Origin: Paragordius varius
Lineage: Eukaryota; Nematomorpha
Direction: 5' to 3'
Assembly: GCA_964247055.1 (NCBI GenBank)
Contig: OZ176050.1
Span: 2,666,001 to 2,730,000, forward strand
DNA: 64,000 nucleotides
Position numbers and translations under genes: made by a program. Position 1 is the stretch's first letter. Every line of letters starts with the position of its first letter. Shown in pieces: positions 11,526-24,823 of the stretch. Below the pieces are notes generated by a model. It saw nothing but the letters and a program-made list of their open reading frames with translations. It was not told the origin of the DNA and ran no database searches.

Positions 11526-14500
11526 ATGACAAGTGATATTGAAATCGAAATTTTACGGTATAAAGATGAAGGAAAGCAGTTATTTAACGAACAAAACTTT
11601 AAAAAAGCAGCGGAATGCTATGTGTCAGCTATAAATCTAGATCCAAAAGATGCTAATTTACTCTTTTCATTATATAACAATTATGCCATGTGCTGCTTAA
11701 AACTCGAAGATTATGACAAATGTATTGAGTACACATCCAAAAGTTTATCTTTATAAATATTAAAGTTTTAAAGGATAGACCAGAAGATCAGAAAGCAAGA
11801 TATCGAAGATTTCTTGCTTATAAATGCAAACAAGATTATATAACTGCACTGAAAGACGCTAAAATATTGTACGAATCTAATAATAAGATTATAATACCAG
11901 ATTATTTAGAAATTAAAGAAAAGTTACTTAAGGTAATCTTGATTTTTTGTTATAAAGCAGAGTACTAATATTAAAAAAGACTCTATCGTAACTGAAATAT
12001 TTTCCAATCTATCGCTTTCAGTCAAAAAATCTGAAAGTTTAAGCAAAATTTTATCCTTGAGCAAAGAACATAGTTCAATGGCCTACGTTTTGAATGAGAA
12101 ATCAAAATTAATATCTCTCATCCACGATACTTCCGTTTCCCCCGAAGATTTTGTCAAGCTTTGTCACATATTTCAAAATTGTCTTAATCAAGTTATCTTT
12201 ATAAAATATTTTCTAGGATATTATTATGGCCCTCGATATACCAATACTCATATCGAATCATTTGAAAAATGATCCAAAAATGTCTTTAACAGCCCTGTAC
12301 AATCTGATTATTAAAGCCAGAGAAGTTATAAGATCTCTTCCAAATTACAAAAATGGTACTATTTATATAATTTTTCTATTTGCAATTTCTCAATTATAGG
12401 TTATTTTGGAAATATAGTAATATTTGAATTGACTGGTATTAATTATATCTAATTTAATATCTATTAACTTACTAAAGCGTTTAATTATACAGTACGCATT
12501 TTAATAGGTGCTTATTTTACATTATAGTAGGGAATTCGCAACACAGTCGTGTATAGAAAATACAACAAATTGTTGAAAAAACAATTATTTTCTTTCTTTT
12601 TTCCATACACTTCTGTTGACCTACTATAGTGTTAAAAGGGCAACCATTAAAATGCCTAATGTATTTAAGCCATTTATATTCAATTATAAAAAACCCATTT
12701 TATTCAGGCTAAAAATAATTTAAGAAAATATTTATATTTAGTTACCATACCACAGTAAAAATATTATGGTGTTATTAAAAAATCTACTTTTAGGATTAAA
12801 AATCGAAATGGATAATTGTTTGCTTGTTTTATTTATAAAAAAATATATAAATGTTAATTAATATTAAATCTTTTTAAAATTACATATGAAACCATGATAA
12901 ATTTTTAAAAAATAATTAATTTTATATTTTTCCAAATTCTAAAATATATTTTCTCTATAGATTTTGCAGAATTGATAACTGCCATTTTCAAATCTCTGTT
13001 GGAACTTTTATCGAAAGCAACTAATCTTGCGTCTTATCAAAATAGCACCGATGACCTTATACTTGCAATAAGTAATAAAAATGTATGTCTTCTCCTTATC
13101 TCACAATTGACTTCGCATGAATCAGGTTTTGGTATGGCTCATAAATTGGTTTACGAAATGTCAGGTATAATAAGTCATTTTTTTAATTTTACAATTTTAT
13201 AATTTTATGGATTAAGTTTTTATTATACACTGTGCGACTAAGTTTCTAATGTATGTAAATGCCATCTTCTTGCTTTTTTGTTTTTAACAGAGAATATGGA
13301 AATATATTTATTAATTAACATAATTGTTAGAATTGTCGAATGTTAAGCATTAAACCATTAATGAAGATAAAAATTAATAGAAACGATATAAATATATATA
13401 TATCGTTTATAGTTCTAATACACCCTTGAACAGTTTAATATCACCCTTGAACTATTCAAATTCACCCTAAAATAAATTATATATTTTTAAAGTTAAAAAT
13501 TACCTATATTTTTTTATATTTTAAAAAAAGAAATTTTGTAAATTAACATAATACTGAAAAAATAATAATGCCATAAGAATATATTTCATATTATTGATGA
13601 GTTATATTAGCCCAAAGATAATTTATTTTTAGGGTGAATTTGAAATGATCGAGGGTGTTAAATTGTTCAAGGGTGAATTTGAATTCTAAATGGTATATAA
13701 CGTTACTTAATAACTAAATGTTTTTCACATTTTATAAGATAACTCAAATATTTAGGCACATAATTATTATATTGTTAAAAAGTTTAATCTTTGTAAATTC
13801 AACTTTTATCATATCTGAAACACCATAGCCCTGGAAATTTTGTTGAATTTTGCTGCACACTCTCCTTACTGTTACCCTTCGATAATTGCTAATGACTCTG
13901 AAATCAAAAATGCTTCTATTAATGAAAACGGTTTAAAATCGTTAGAAAATAATGTTCAAAATATCAATCAAAATGGCATTAAAAAATCTCAAAATACCAA
14001 CCAATCTAATGAATATTCTTGCATTGAAAATTTGGCTTTGGCTTTAAACACAATTTGGTCCGATATGATTAGTGATGCCGATCGTGAAGAATATAGAAAA
14101 CGAACTATTACGCTTATTGAGTAAAATAAGAGAGAGTGTTTTAAATATTTTTTTTGTTTTGGGTTAAAAGTTTTATATTATATGGATACAAATATTTTTG
14201 ATTGGGGATATTATTAATTAAATTAATTTACTTTTTATTACAATGTTTGGTGGTATCTTAAGCTCTTAATTAAAAACGTAGGTTAAATTAGAAATAATGG
14301 TAATAAGGTTTTGTTTTTAAGCATTTTAAGAAAGAAAGATATACTCCAATTAAATACTACAGGTTTTATTTTAAATATTCAAAAAAATAAACTTGAATTA
14401 CAAATATGGGAAATTTTGAAATTAATATATATTATACAATATAATCCATATAAATTGCAAATAACATAAAAAATTATGTATTTATACAATACCGTTTTAA

Positions 14501-17500
14501 TTTCTATACATAAGAACTGATTCCTAGTATTTAGTATGTTTTTTAAAATTTTGATAGAAATATACTCCTTAACAAAAGTTTGGAATCGTACGATACAGCT
14601 ATTAAAGCTTTGATACCCCTTTTACAAGTTATATAGATTTTAATTATTTTTGTTATAAATTACGAAATAATTTATAAAAAAATAATTTTGTTTAGGGCCC
14701 ATTCTATATTGGGGATTCGATCGTTGGGACTCTTAATATGACACATAATATGATTGAAATTATTCAATCACCAAAAACCACCGATGAACAAAAGGTAGTA
14801 TTATAAATTTTCTATAAGTTTTTTATTTCATATATAGCGATAATTTTTTTAAAATATTTGGATTTTTATCCTCTTAACGTTAACAATGCGTTATTAAATC
14901 TTTTGCGATATAGTGTAAAACACTTAGAAATTAATTTATTATTGCAAAAATTTATGGCGTTTTTATATTGCTGCTAATATTAGATTCGTACTCTTGATTG
15001 TGTAATTTTAACATCATCTAACCGTAAAAGATGTCAGGGTTTTATTGCTGCTGGTTTGGTGGTCCCACTCAAAACCCTATATAAATCACCGAATGAAGCC
15101 TTAAAAATTAGGGCTCTTATGGTGAGTTTTCTATTGTATATAACTGAAGTTTTCAGTTTTAAATATACATATAGGGTTAATTTATAATAGAGAAATTGCG
15201 TTGTATTACTATTAACGATTGGCAAATTTAAGTTTTATGAAATTGTTTGTTTATAACATTTTTATTGTTAGTTTGTCTCTAGTTTATTAAACTTATAAAC
15301 TACACGAATAGAAAATTAAATACTAACCAATTGTCATACAAATACACATTTTTATAATTGCATAATAAAAATAGCATATATGTATGAAACCAAAAAAACC
15401 AAATTATTTTTACAAATCAATGAATATATGACCAATTTATTTATTAACTTTATTATAATAAAGGCAATATCCAAATTAGCAGCTTCGGGGGGAACAGATG
15501 TTAGCATGATTCCTTTCGATGATTCTTCAATCATTAAGGTGGCTCAAGCTTGCGCAAAGTAAAAATATGATTTTATTTAAATATACAGTCAAACTTTTTT
15601 TGTAAAAAAAATACGGGACAATATAAAAAAAATTCACAATAAAATTTTCATTCATGAAATTCAGGAAAGTCGGTTTAATATTTAATTCAAATATTTTTTT
15701 TAAATAGTAGAAAATTTTGATTAAAAATATACATTTTTTGTGGAAAAGCTATAATATGACCAGTTTTTGGTGACAAAGAATAGATGAAAACCGTTTTTTT
15801 ACATAAAGTGATAAAAAATTTGTAAAATTAGAAAAATTATTGCATTTTAAAAGAGGTTTGACTATATTTTTTCAAGTTAATATTTATTTAATATTGTCTC
15901 AACTCTTAGATTTATATGTTCACCCAATTATGACACCAAGGCCAAAATTTATGCTGTAGAATCACTTTCTTATCTTTCATTCAATGCGGATATTAAAGAA
16001 TTTATAGTAAATCATGCAAGCCTGCCAAAAATATTATTTCAAATGGCTCAATCTCAAGTAATTGATTTTTTAAATATGAAACTTCATTAAAAATTATAAT
16101 TATATAAAATGAAAAATAAAAAACAAACTTTATTAGATCAAGAAAACCATATTTTTTGAACCTTAATTTATTTATGTGTTTTAGGGTTAATAATTATGTA
16201 ATAGAGATTATTAAATTGGTAACAATTTATTTTCTTTTATCACAATTGGAATTGCTAGGTTATATAGAATCAATCAATAATTAAATATGCTTTCTTTCTA
16301 CTTATAAATTAATTGTCTTTTACTATAACATTTACACCTCAAATTCACCCTTATACATTCTAAAATTACCCTAAAATTATGTGTTTTTGGGATATAACTC
16401 ATCATAAATAAGAAATATATTTTTATGGCATGGTTTGTTAATTTTTCCGTATTGCGTTACGATATATTTTCAAATAAACTATATTATAAAAAAACACCTA
16501 ATTTATTTTTGGGTGAATTGAAGTGTAAATGGTATATTTATGTTTATATTTTATTTTTTTGAGATTATAAATTATTAAATATAGGAATATGGAGATTCCC
16601 TCTTGTGTCCGTTGTTAAATTTGTTTGTCAATGTCACAAATAGTTATGATAAACCTTCAATCGAACCAGAATTGCTTGATTTAGCGAAACAGGCAAAACA
16701 TCATATACCCCAAGAATCACCTAAAGTATTTTGAATATAAATTTTTGTGAAAACTATTTAAATATCCTCTTTTTAATAATTGAGGTTGTATTAAATATAA
16801 AAAATCTTTGTTTATTGCACGAATGAAATAAATATAAATGTGGTATAAAATTAAATGTAACGTAAAAAAATGATTTATCTCATAATAAAATGGTAATTTT
16901 AAACCCATGAAAACCAATTCATTTTATTTGGTTTATGCTTGTTTGAAAATTTATGATACAACTTATTTTACATGACTGGTCTGGTTTTTACATAATTTAT
17001 AATTTAAAACTGTGCAATTTTCGTTGAATATTTCCTTAAGTTTCTTATATTGAATATATATTAATTTTTCTTTAAAAATGCCTCACATTTTTTTCTAAAA
17101 ACCAATTTTCATATATTAGGATTCGGCCCCATTCGTAACTCATAGAGTGGAAGTTCTTATGGATTCAGGTCTTGTTAATGGCTTAGTACCGCTTTGTAAA
17201 ACGCAGAGCACCTCAAACAGAGAATCTTTGGCAAGGTACTTATATGAAATTTGTTTATTCAGTATATGGTTAAATGTTTTCTAATGTAATTTTAATGGCA
17301 AATTATAAAAAATCGATTATCAAAGAATATTCGAAAGGAAAATATTTTAAATGTAATTTATTCCGGTGCTTTTTTTGTTTTGCTGTAAGCAAATTATCTA
17401 TATCTAAACTATCGTAAGGTATAAATCTATATCTAAATTTTTATAAAAATAATATTTAAATACTCTCATGAAAACATACTTTTTTGATTGATCTAAAAAA

Positions 17501-20407
17501 TTATAAATGTAGACTAATAATACGCTGTATAATATATTTTCTTCTTTATTTTATTTTGTAACAGGATATTTTTGGCGAGTACTATGGATGTCAAACATCG
17601 AGGTTACATTATTCAACAAGGCGGGGCCAAGGCCTTATTGCAATTAACGCAAAATAATACGAAAGAGGGTGCTATCATGGCTTCTCATGCATTAGCAAAA
17701 ATATTTATAACCAATAACCCTGAATTAAGTTTTCCCGGAGAAAAGGTTTTTTGGTTGATTAAATAAAAAATTTATTAGGTTTAAATGCGTATTTAATTTT
17801 TTTGATCGTGTAAGGTACTCTACAATATAGAGTGTTTATTTTATAGATATTATATAAATGAATTCAAAATTGAATTGTAACAATTACAATAAAATTTGTA
17901 AAATATAAATTTTTAACGTTGATCAATGTAATAGAAATATAAATATGATTAATTTATATATCTGTAGACGTGAACAAATTATGGCATAAATTCTCCAATT
18001 AATAATATAGCCTTATTACAGATGTTTTATAAATTTAACTCTTATTCGAGACGCGCTTAAATTTTGTACATATTTAATATGCTTTATATATTTTAATTAT
18101 TTCGAAAATCCAATTATTTTTTATAAGCGTAAAATGAATATATTTAATATCACATCATTTGGAAATTTTGTATTGTAATAATCTCTGAAGTGTTAATTTA
18201 TAAAAGTATATTTCGATTATATTGAATTCTCTTTATATATTTTGTCCATATGTTTTTAGTATTTAGATTTAGTACGACCTCTCATAACTCTGCTGCATAT
18301 TGAACGTCCATACCTGCAAAATTTTGAAGCTTTAATGGCATTAACCAATATAGCCAGCATCAGTCAACAAGCCAAGTATTTAATTTTGTTATTTAAAAAA
18401 TATATTCAAAAAAATATAATAATAATAATCAAAAACTTATATTTAAAATGATTATATATTAATCTTAGGATTCACTGATTTTTGATCATATTCTTAATAA
18501 TTATTATTAAAATTACTTTAATAAATATTTTTAAATTTTGACAATTACACACAGTCATACATAGTCTGTCTGTGGATAATTTACCTAAGTTGACCAATAT
18601 TCACTTTTTAAAAGGTTTTTTTATATAATACTAATGCGGGATTGTAGCATTATATTTTTCTGCGCAAATTATCTTTTGCATTTAATTTGTTTTGCATTTA
18701 TTTTAATACATGTCGAAAATCGACATTGATATTTCTGAATTTTAAGTTAAACGTTTTTGTACACTTTTTTTACCGTTTGGTATTTTTACGAAAAATAGTT
18801 TTGACTGTTTTTGATTATAATTGTAATTAAAGTTGTTTCTTAAATATTTATGTAGAAAACGAATATTGCTTGAACATGGAATGGCTGATATCGTAAATTA
18901 TCTGTATGATGAAGATCCACTTTTACGCCGTGCTTCTGTTGAATGTTTGTGCAATCTCGTTTTATATGATGAGGTATGTATGCTTTTTATGGCCTTTTCA
19001 AAAAACATTATTTTTTAATTAGATGTCCTTTAAAAATATCAATCTTTGTATGTATCACAAGTGTTTTACTCACACTGTATTTTATAAGAAACCTGTGTTG
19101 CGTTCATTCCCTTTTAAATCACATCTTCCCCCCTTTATAATAATTTGTAAATGTCTAGACTCTAAACATATAAACAGATTCTGTTTTAATCGAGTTATTG
19201 GACTATTCACAATGCTACATAAAGTTTTAATTTAGGTAATAAATATATATATATATATATACCATTTACAGTTCAAATTTACCCTTGAACAATTCAAATT
19301 CACCCTCGAACAATTCAAATTAATCCTAAAAATAATTATGTGTTTTCGAACAAATATAACTCATTGTTAATATGAAATATATCTTTATTTGGCATAGTAT
19401 ATTATTTTTTCAGTATTATTATAATATAAAACAAAATTTAGTTTTCTAAAAATATATAAAAATATACGTAATTTTTAATCTTAAAAAACATATATTTTAT
19501 TTGAGGGTGAATTTGAACAGTTTGAGGATGAATTTGAATTGTAAATGGTATATTTAATAATTGATTTTACTTATATTTACATTATGGTAGCCATAAAATA
19601 ATTTAAAAATCTTTCATATCATAATTTTAACAGTGTCTCAAAGCGTTTTGTGATGCCACGGACGATAGAGTGAAAATGGTTGCACTCATGATTTTAGACA
19701 ATCAAGATGACCCTAAACTTGTGCTTGCCGCTTCAGGAGCTTTGTGCACTATTGTTTCAAACGAAAGCGCCCTAACCAAAATTTTAGAAGTTTATTTTTT
19801 TTTAATATTTAATTTATCCTAAAAATTTGAATAAAAGCGCGTAAAAATTGAAAAAAATAGTTTTTTTATAAAGATAGCTATATATTTGCGTTGAAAATGA
19901 TAATTTTTATTTATAAAAAAGATACGCTTTAAAAAAATATTTGTCTTATTTAATACGTGTTGCCCTTATAATTTTATTTTTACTGTAATTGTTGAAATTT
20001 TTTACAAATGTTGTTTTTTTTCGCATTTGTAGATCAAATCATTGTTCGATATACTGAAAGTGTTACTGTTAAACACTGATATAAATATAAAGTATCGTGG
20101 CTTTTATATTGTTCGTTCTCTAATTTGGTCTTCCAAGGAATTCGCTGAGAAATGTGTTGCAGATGACTTATATTATGTTTTAGTTGATTGCACACGGATT
20201 GAAAACACTCCAAAGGGTAAATATATGAATATATTATTGCGATTAAAAAATGTATTATTATTTTTGTATGGCCAATTATATACATTCAAACAATTAGGTG
20301 ACGACAAGTCAAAATCAAACTTAGAATCAGATACCAAAGATTTGGCCCTTGAAATCATGGAAAAGCTGAAAGAATATGGGTTTGTCAAAGAAAAAAACAT
20401 CAAATAA
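11526..20407 (+). CDS. UNC45: UNC-45 myosin chaperone (TPR + UCS)
   Basis: Cytoplasmic chaperone that folds myosin heads; its TPR repeats dock Hsp90. Eighteen exons: 11526-11742, 11766-11932, 11958-12191, 12217-12355, 12961-13164, 13829-14120, 14696-14794, 14984-15121, 15464-15558, 15910-16057, 16585-16725, 17120-17235, 17565-17745, 18260-18375, 18856-18973, 19634-19789, 20033-20216, 20298-20407. About 951 residues, close to the family's 930-950. TPRs fill roughly residues 1-125 (YDKCIEYTSK, then KARYRRFLAYKC). The UCS region shows AASGGTDVSM, NPELSFPGEK and NFEALMALTNIAS. An Asn-rich insert of about 45 residues interrupts exon 6. The first three introns are only 23-28 nt. Later introns reach 0.7 kb and several carry MITEs. 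The exon 6/7 junction is one base short of frame (see findings). Polyadenylation signals lie at 20588-20597. Confidence 0.95.
11743..12216 (+). other. Three ultrashort introns in UNC45
   Basis: Introns 1-3 are 11743-11765 (23 nt), 11933-11957 (25 nt; or to 11960, 28 nt, since both acceptors keep frame) and 12192-12216 (25 nt). Each begins GT, ends AG and is almost pure A/T. Each is required to keep the TPR reading frame: reading through the first meets a stop, and none of the 23- and 25-nt versions is a multiple of three. Introns 1 and 3 share a TTATCTTTATAAA core just after the GT. Confidence 0.85.
12522..12629. mobile_element. Short hairpin MITE in UNC45 intron 4
   Basis: About 108 bp with imperfect inverted ends: TATAGTAGG with GTGTATAGAAAA on the left, and TTTTTCCATACAC with CCTACTATAG on the right. 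It has no coding capacity. The rest of the intron (12356-12960) shows nothing else. Confidence 0.6.
13401..13698. mobile_element. MITE-A copy in UNC45 intron 5
   Basis: The left end is a diverged TATCGTTTATAGTTCTAATA followed by CACCCTTGAACAG units. The right end is GGGTGAATTTGAATT and then AAATGGTATA. The interior has the family's conserved ATATTTCATATTATTGATGA segment. Confidence 0.8.
15586..15863. mobile_element. Mariner-like TIR element in UNC45 intron 9
   Basis: TA|CAGTCAAACTTTTT at the left and AAAGAGGTTTGACTA|TA at the right form inverted ends with TA flanks. About 278 bp, non-coding, filling most of the intron. Confidence 0.65.
16324..16536. mobile_element. MITE-A copy in UNC45 intron 10
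   Basis: About 213 bp from TATAACATTTACACCTCAAA to TTGAAGTGTAAATGGTATA. It is the shortest copy, with only about two repeat units per arm. Confidence 0.75.
19259..19552. mobile_element. MITE-A copy in UNC45 intron 15
   Basis: TATACCATTTACAGTTCAAA at the left, ATTGTAAATGGTATA at the right, and two to three tandem units of about 20 bp in each arm. It abuts a short AT run on its left. Confidence 0.85.
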
Positions 20408-20587
20408 ATCTTTTATATACTTTCAATTGGATTGAAGAGCCTATAACATACATATATACTGTTGTTTCATATAAATCTCTATATCTATGCATTTACTCAG
20501 CAATATTAGTTAGATATATGGAATGTTTAATTTATATATTATTTAGCAGTGTTTAGCAATTTACATTTTTTGCAAAATATATTTATG

Positions 20588-20597
20588 AATAAATAAA
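20588..20597 (+). terminator. Polyadenylation signals of UNC45
   Basis: Two overlapping AATAAA hexamers about 180 bp after the UNC45 stop and about 40 bp before the convergent SNX14 stop codon. Confidence 0.6.
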
Positions 20598-20637
20598 ATG
20601 TTTTGATATGTTTATAATATGATAACATAAATTAACT

Positions 20638-23600
20638 TTATTTAGTTGTCGGTACAAGGTTAGAGACTGATGAAACACTCTCCAAAACCTCAGGGAATAA
20701 ATGCGTAACAAGGGTATCATACATAACGTATGTAAAGTGTTTATTATACATGGGGTATTGGAAACAGTCTATGATAGTTTTAATACCTGCCTCAAAATCC
20801 TTAGGATGCAGGAGTTTCCAGTTTGTTAAGAATTTGAGTTTTTGTTCCAACAAACGTTGAGCAGTTTGCTGTTTAGATTTAATTGACTCAGTCTCAATAT
20901 TTTCTGCACTTAATGTACTGTTTGACGAACCAAATAAATGGTTATAAAGTCGCGTTAACATATCAGTTTGGAAGTATGGATTACTGAATATTGCACATTT
21001 TTGATCAACTTTCCAGCACACGTAATCTTCAACCATGGTTTTGGCCCAAACACGGAAAGCTATGAGTGTTTGAATAAGCCAAATGGGAGCGTTAAATATG
21101 TTGAAACAAAAGTAGATTACATAATCATAGTAACCGGATATGGCATATTGTTTTCGTTTTTTCTTGACATGCCTTATTTTTGAAGTTGTGCATTTGCTTG
21201 GATCTTCATTCCAATCCGAATCAAAGATATTACAGGTGTTAGTTTTAATTTCTTTTTCGGAGGTAGGTGAACCATTTATTGAATGTGATTTAGCTCCTGC
21301 TGGTTTATTTGGCAAATGATTTTGATTCCCATTCCTAGTGTTGGCGTGTTCGACCGATGAAATAAAGGATTGAACAAAGGGTTCTAGATTTTGACCCTTT
21401 TCGGGTAACAGCCTAAGCGGAGCTTTTAACATTCGACCCAGGTTTAGATCGGGAATCAGAAAGGAGGAAAGACTAAACTCTTGAGGGCTCGTCAAAAAAT
21501 TGAACACTAGTTCACTGTATCGTAGCTCGGGTTTGTTGCATAACTTTTGCACAAAATTTTCAAACAAATTCCGTTTGGCATTAATGAGGGCCCAATCTTT
21601 GGATCCATACGAGCGTTTAAGCGGTAAGAAAATGTCTTCAAACACGCCATGAAATTCGGCCAACTTACTTTCCAGGACATAAAATTCGCCGTAACGCCTA
21701 TCTACACTCCATTCATACATTATGTTGTTAGGGCCATTATTGTTATTAGCCGTCTGATAAAATTCAGGGCTGATATTTTCATCGGTTGAACTGCTCCCAC
21801 AAGATGAGGAAAAATCCGTAGTCAAAGAATACGGATAATTGTTATTCATGTGAGTTTTGGTTGAGTTTAGCATGGATTTTATATCGGCATCACTGCTATG
21901 TCGAACATGACCTGATCGTCTATCAAATTTTTTCATGCTGTCGGCATTATTTAGTGGGTTTGTTGTTTGGATCCCTTTTTGCGCAGATACATTTGTGGAG
22001 CCATCTATCTCTTGCTGCTGTGCAAACGAGGTTGTTCGACCCAAAGATACTGTTTCGCAAACAGAAGTGTGGTTGCCTGATTGCGAACTACGAAAAAACT
22101 TTAATGCAGGTGACTTGACACGTATAGTGAAATAATAGTCGTGTCGATTCGTATTGGGATCATATCGAGATTCAAGTCTCAAGATGGATATGTCAAACTT
22201 TGATAAATCTTTGGTTACGTAATAAGTTTTATGAGACAATTGTTTACCATCTGTGGTATCTTGAACAAGGCTAGGCATTAAATGATAATTTTGTAGGAGA
22301 GCGGATGATCTATCAACAGCAGCAGCAGAAAATTCTGATGAGTGTATTGAATTGGTGCCAGCATTCATGAGTATTCCATCTAAACTTCCACTGCCTATCG
22401 ATGTTATGTCATCTTCGTTACTGTGAGCAACATAGCTATTGTTGTGCATATTACTACCACTCAATGTTTCACTTTCCAAAGAAATTCGATCTTCATACTG
22501 GATATCGGTCATGCTTTCACAGTGCGATACCCCATCGACATGCTACAAAATAGAAATATTTAATTCACAAATAGCGATATCATATATACATATTTTTTTA
22601 AGGGATAATTTCAAATAGAAATATTTAATTCACAAATACCGAAATCATATATACAAATTTTTTGAAGTGATTGCAAGCCTAAAAATATTTAAGAACCAAA
22701 AAATATGGTTAAAACCATGAAGAATGCAGTGATTTAAGTAAAAAAACGGTATAATCCATTAGATTTTATAAATCACACGAATTAAACAATTCACCAATAA
22801 GGTATTAATCAAACTCATTTGATTATAATATTGTATGGGTGCCTTAAACCTCTTTCAGTTAATACAAAGGTAATTTAATTAAAAATTTTAAATAGTATAC
22901 TGTTTTATTGGATAAAACAGAAGTTGACTTCAAGTTTAGAGTAGAATTAGGGATTGTCGATGAATGCAGATGTTTTTTCTTTCGATTTTTGGCATGATTT
23001 TGGACTTCATTGGTATTGGCAGTTCTCCAATACATATTTTTGCCTCCCAGAATCCAATTAGTGTAGGGTCCACTTTGCGCAAACAGAGGCAAAAATATAT
23101 GCTCCAACAATTTTACAACCTATTATTATAATCATTTATGCATATGTCGTACGCAATGTAAAAAGGAATATAGGTTTCCTATTATCAATAATACTTATTA
23201 TGCTTTATATACAAATTGGGTAATTGAAAGGGTTCAGAATCAAATATATTAAGGGTTTAATATACATGGAAACATTTTCTAAATCAATGAAACGTTATTT
23301 ATTATTAAAGATATTGAAAATAATGGCATGATTTTGCCTGGAAAATAATGGGATATGTTTATCTATCAAAAAAATTTTTGAAAATGAGATATCGTACAGT
23401 ACCTTTTGAGCCTGAAATAACGAATTATACCTGAATTACTATCAAAGTTTTAACATTATTTCAACTAATTTGCTAATTACCTTATCACGGGCATTATAAA
23501 GAGGGGATGTGTTTCGAAGTTTAAGGACATTGTTTGGATCCGAATTGTTAGCAAACTCTTTCATTTCTTGTATGGTTTCAGCATCAAAATCTATGCGATC

Positions 23601-24785
23601 TATGGAGGTTTGATCAAAAAAGTTGGTGTATATCTGTTGACATTGTCGATAAAGTATTTCAATTTGGTTTATTTTAAGGTCAGGATTTAGGAGTAATTTC
23701 ATCAAATCCTCGAGCGACATGTAAAATTGAATGAGATTAAGCACACCTTCAGATTTCATGAAATTCATAAACAGAAAAAGTAAATCTTGATTTTGGATGA
23801 CTTCTTTAAGTTTTAATTCATTCGTGGGTAAATTGAGAGGGTATTTGCCACAAAAATTTTGTAACAATGTAACTTTAACATCCTTGTCACAATCCGATGG
23901 ATAATATAGATTTGATTCGTTAAGTACGTTAATAATCATTTGATAAATGAAATCTGAATGAGCCATTGAATCCATACAAGGGAGCAATACTTTGTATGTT
24001 ATTATATCCTCCAACAGTTGGGTTATTAACCCTGATTTTAAAATGTTTGGTGAAAATAAATGGGGCAAAATGAATCGGACACTTTTTGCCAAATACGCCT
24101 TCTCGTCTGCCCTACTAACTAAAACCGAATGAAAATGATGACCGTAGTTATCAAATAAAAATTGTTGAAACTTTTCAGGTTTTAATTCATCAGCATTATA
24201 AATAGCGAATTCTTTAACAGCTATTTGATACATATCCAAATGACTAATATAGTTTTTGATTAGGGCATCTTTCAAGGATACTTTAGTGGCGCACCATCGG
24301 CAACATAATAGGTTTATGGCCATTTTAAATGAATAAACTATTTCGCTTAGCAAATTTGACGATTCATACTCCAATAAAAGGTTTTTGTACCAGCTTGCTA
24401 TATAAGTTTTTACGATTGCATCTAATATCTTTTCAATAGCCAAATCAACGTTTTCGTGACATTTGATTTCAATGTAGGGATGATAATATTTGCAATAAAT
24501 TTTATCGAAACGAAAATCCTCGGTTGCTTGATTTATTGATGTTTGAGGGTACAATGGTTTAATAAATTTGGTATAGTAGTCCATTACTAAACTATGGTGA
24601 TTAATACAGTAGTCCATACAAATAAATCCTGAAATAATCGCAGAACAAAGAATACAGGGAAAAATGAGATTTATAAATTGATATTGCTGAAGAATGATGG
24701 ATAATTGTATGGATAAAATGCCCATAATTTGAAAATTATTTTTTATAAAACCTACCATGGGTTTAAATGTTTTGCCTTTCAACAT
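20638..24785 (-). CDS. SNX14: Sorting nexin 14 (TM-PXA-RGS-PX-Nexin_C)
   Basis: ER-anchored sorting nexin of the SNX13/14/19/25 group, which acts at ER-lipid droplet and ER-endolysosome contacts. Three exons: 23481-24785, 22901-23119 and 20638-22542, all phase 0, giving 1,142 residues against 946 in human. Hydrophobic anchors lie at about residues 18-65. A PXA domain (about 95-270, including YHPYIEIKCHENVDLAIEKI) is followed by an RGS-like domain (about 305-430) with LFLFMNFMKSEGVLNLIQFY. The PX domain contains EWSVDRRYGEFYVLESKLAE, very close to vertebrate SNX14. The Nexin_C region ends HFTYVMYDTLVTHLFPEVLE. The extra length is mostly a Ser/Asn-rich stretch of about 130 residues inserted within the PX domain. 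The stop codon overlaps an AATAAA (CTAAATAAAG), and the gene converges on UNC45 with 230 bp between the stops. Confidence 0.95.
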
Positions 24786-24823
24786 GATTACATATGTAAA
24801 ATTTTAAATTTTTAAAACCAGAC
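24786..24823. promoter_or_regulatory. Divergent SNX14/OTUD6 promoter, 38 bp
   Basis: Only 38 bp separate the start codons of SNX14 (minus) and OTUD6 (plus). The gap is almost entirely A/T and shows no motif I recognise. Confidence 0.6.

Noticed and set aside
11743-11765. Frameshift or assembly error instead of a 23-nt intron in UNC45
   Set aside because: Two more segments of the same size and composition follow in this gene and five in OTUD6, each with GT...AG ends exactly at the frame change; repeated errors of this form are implausible.
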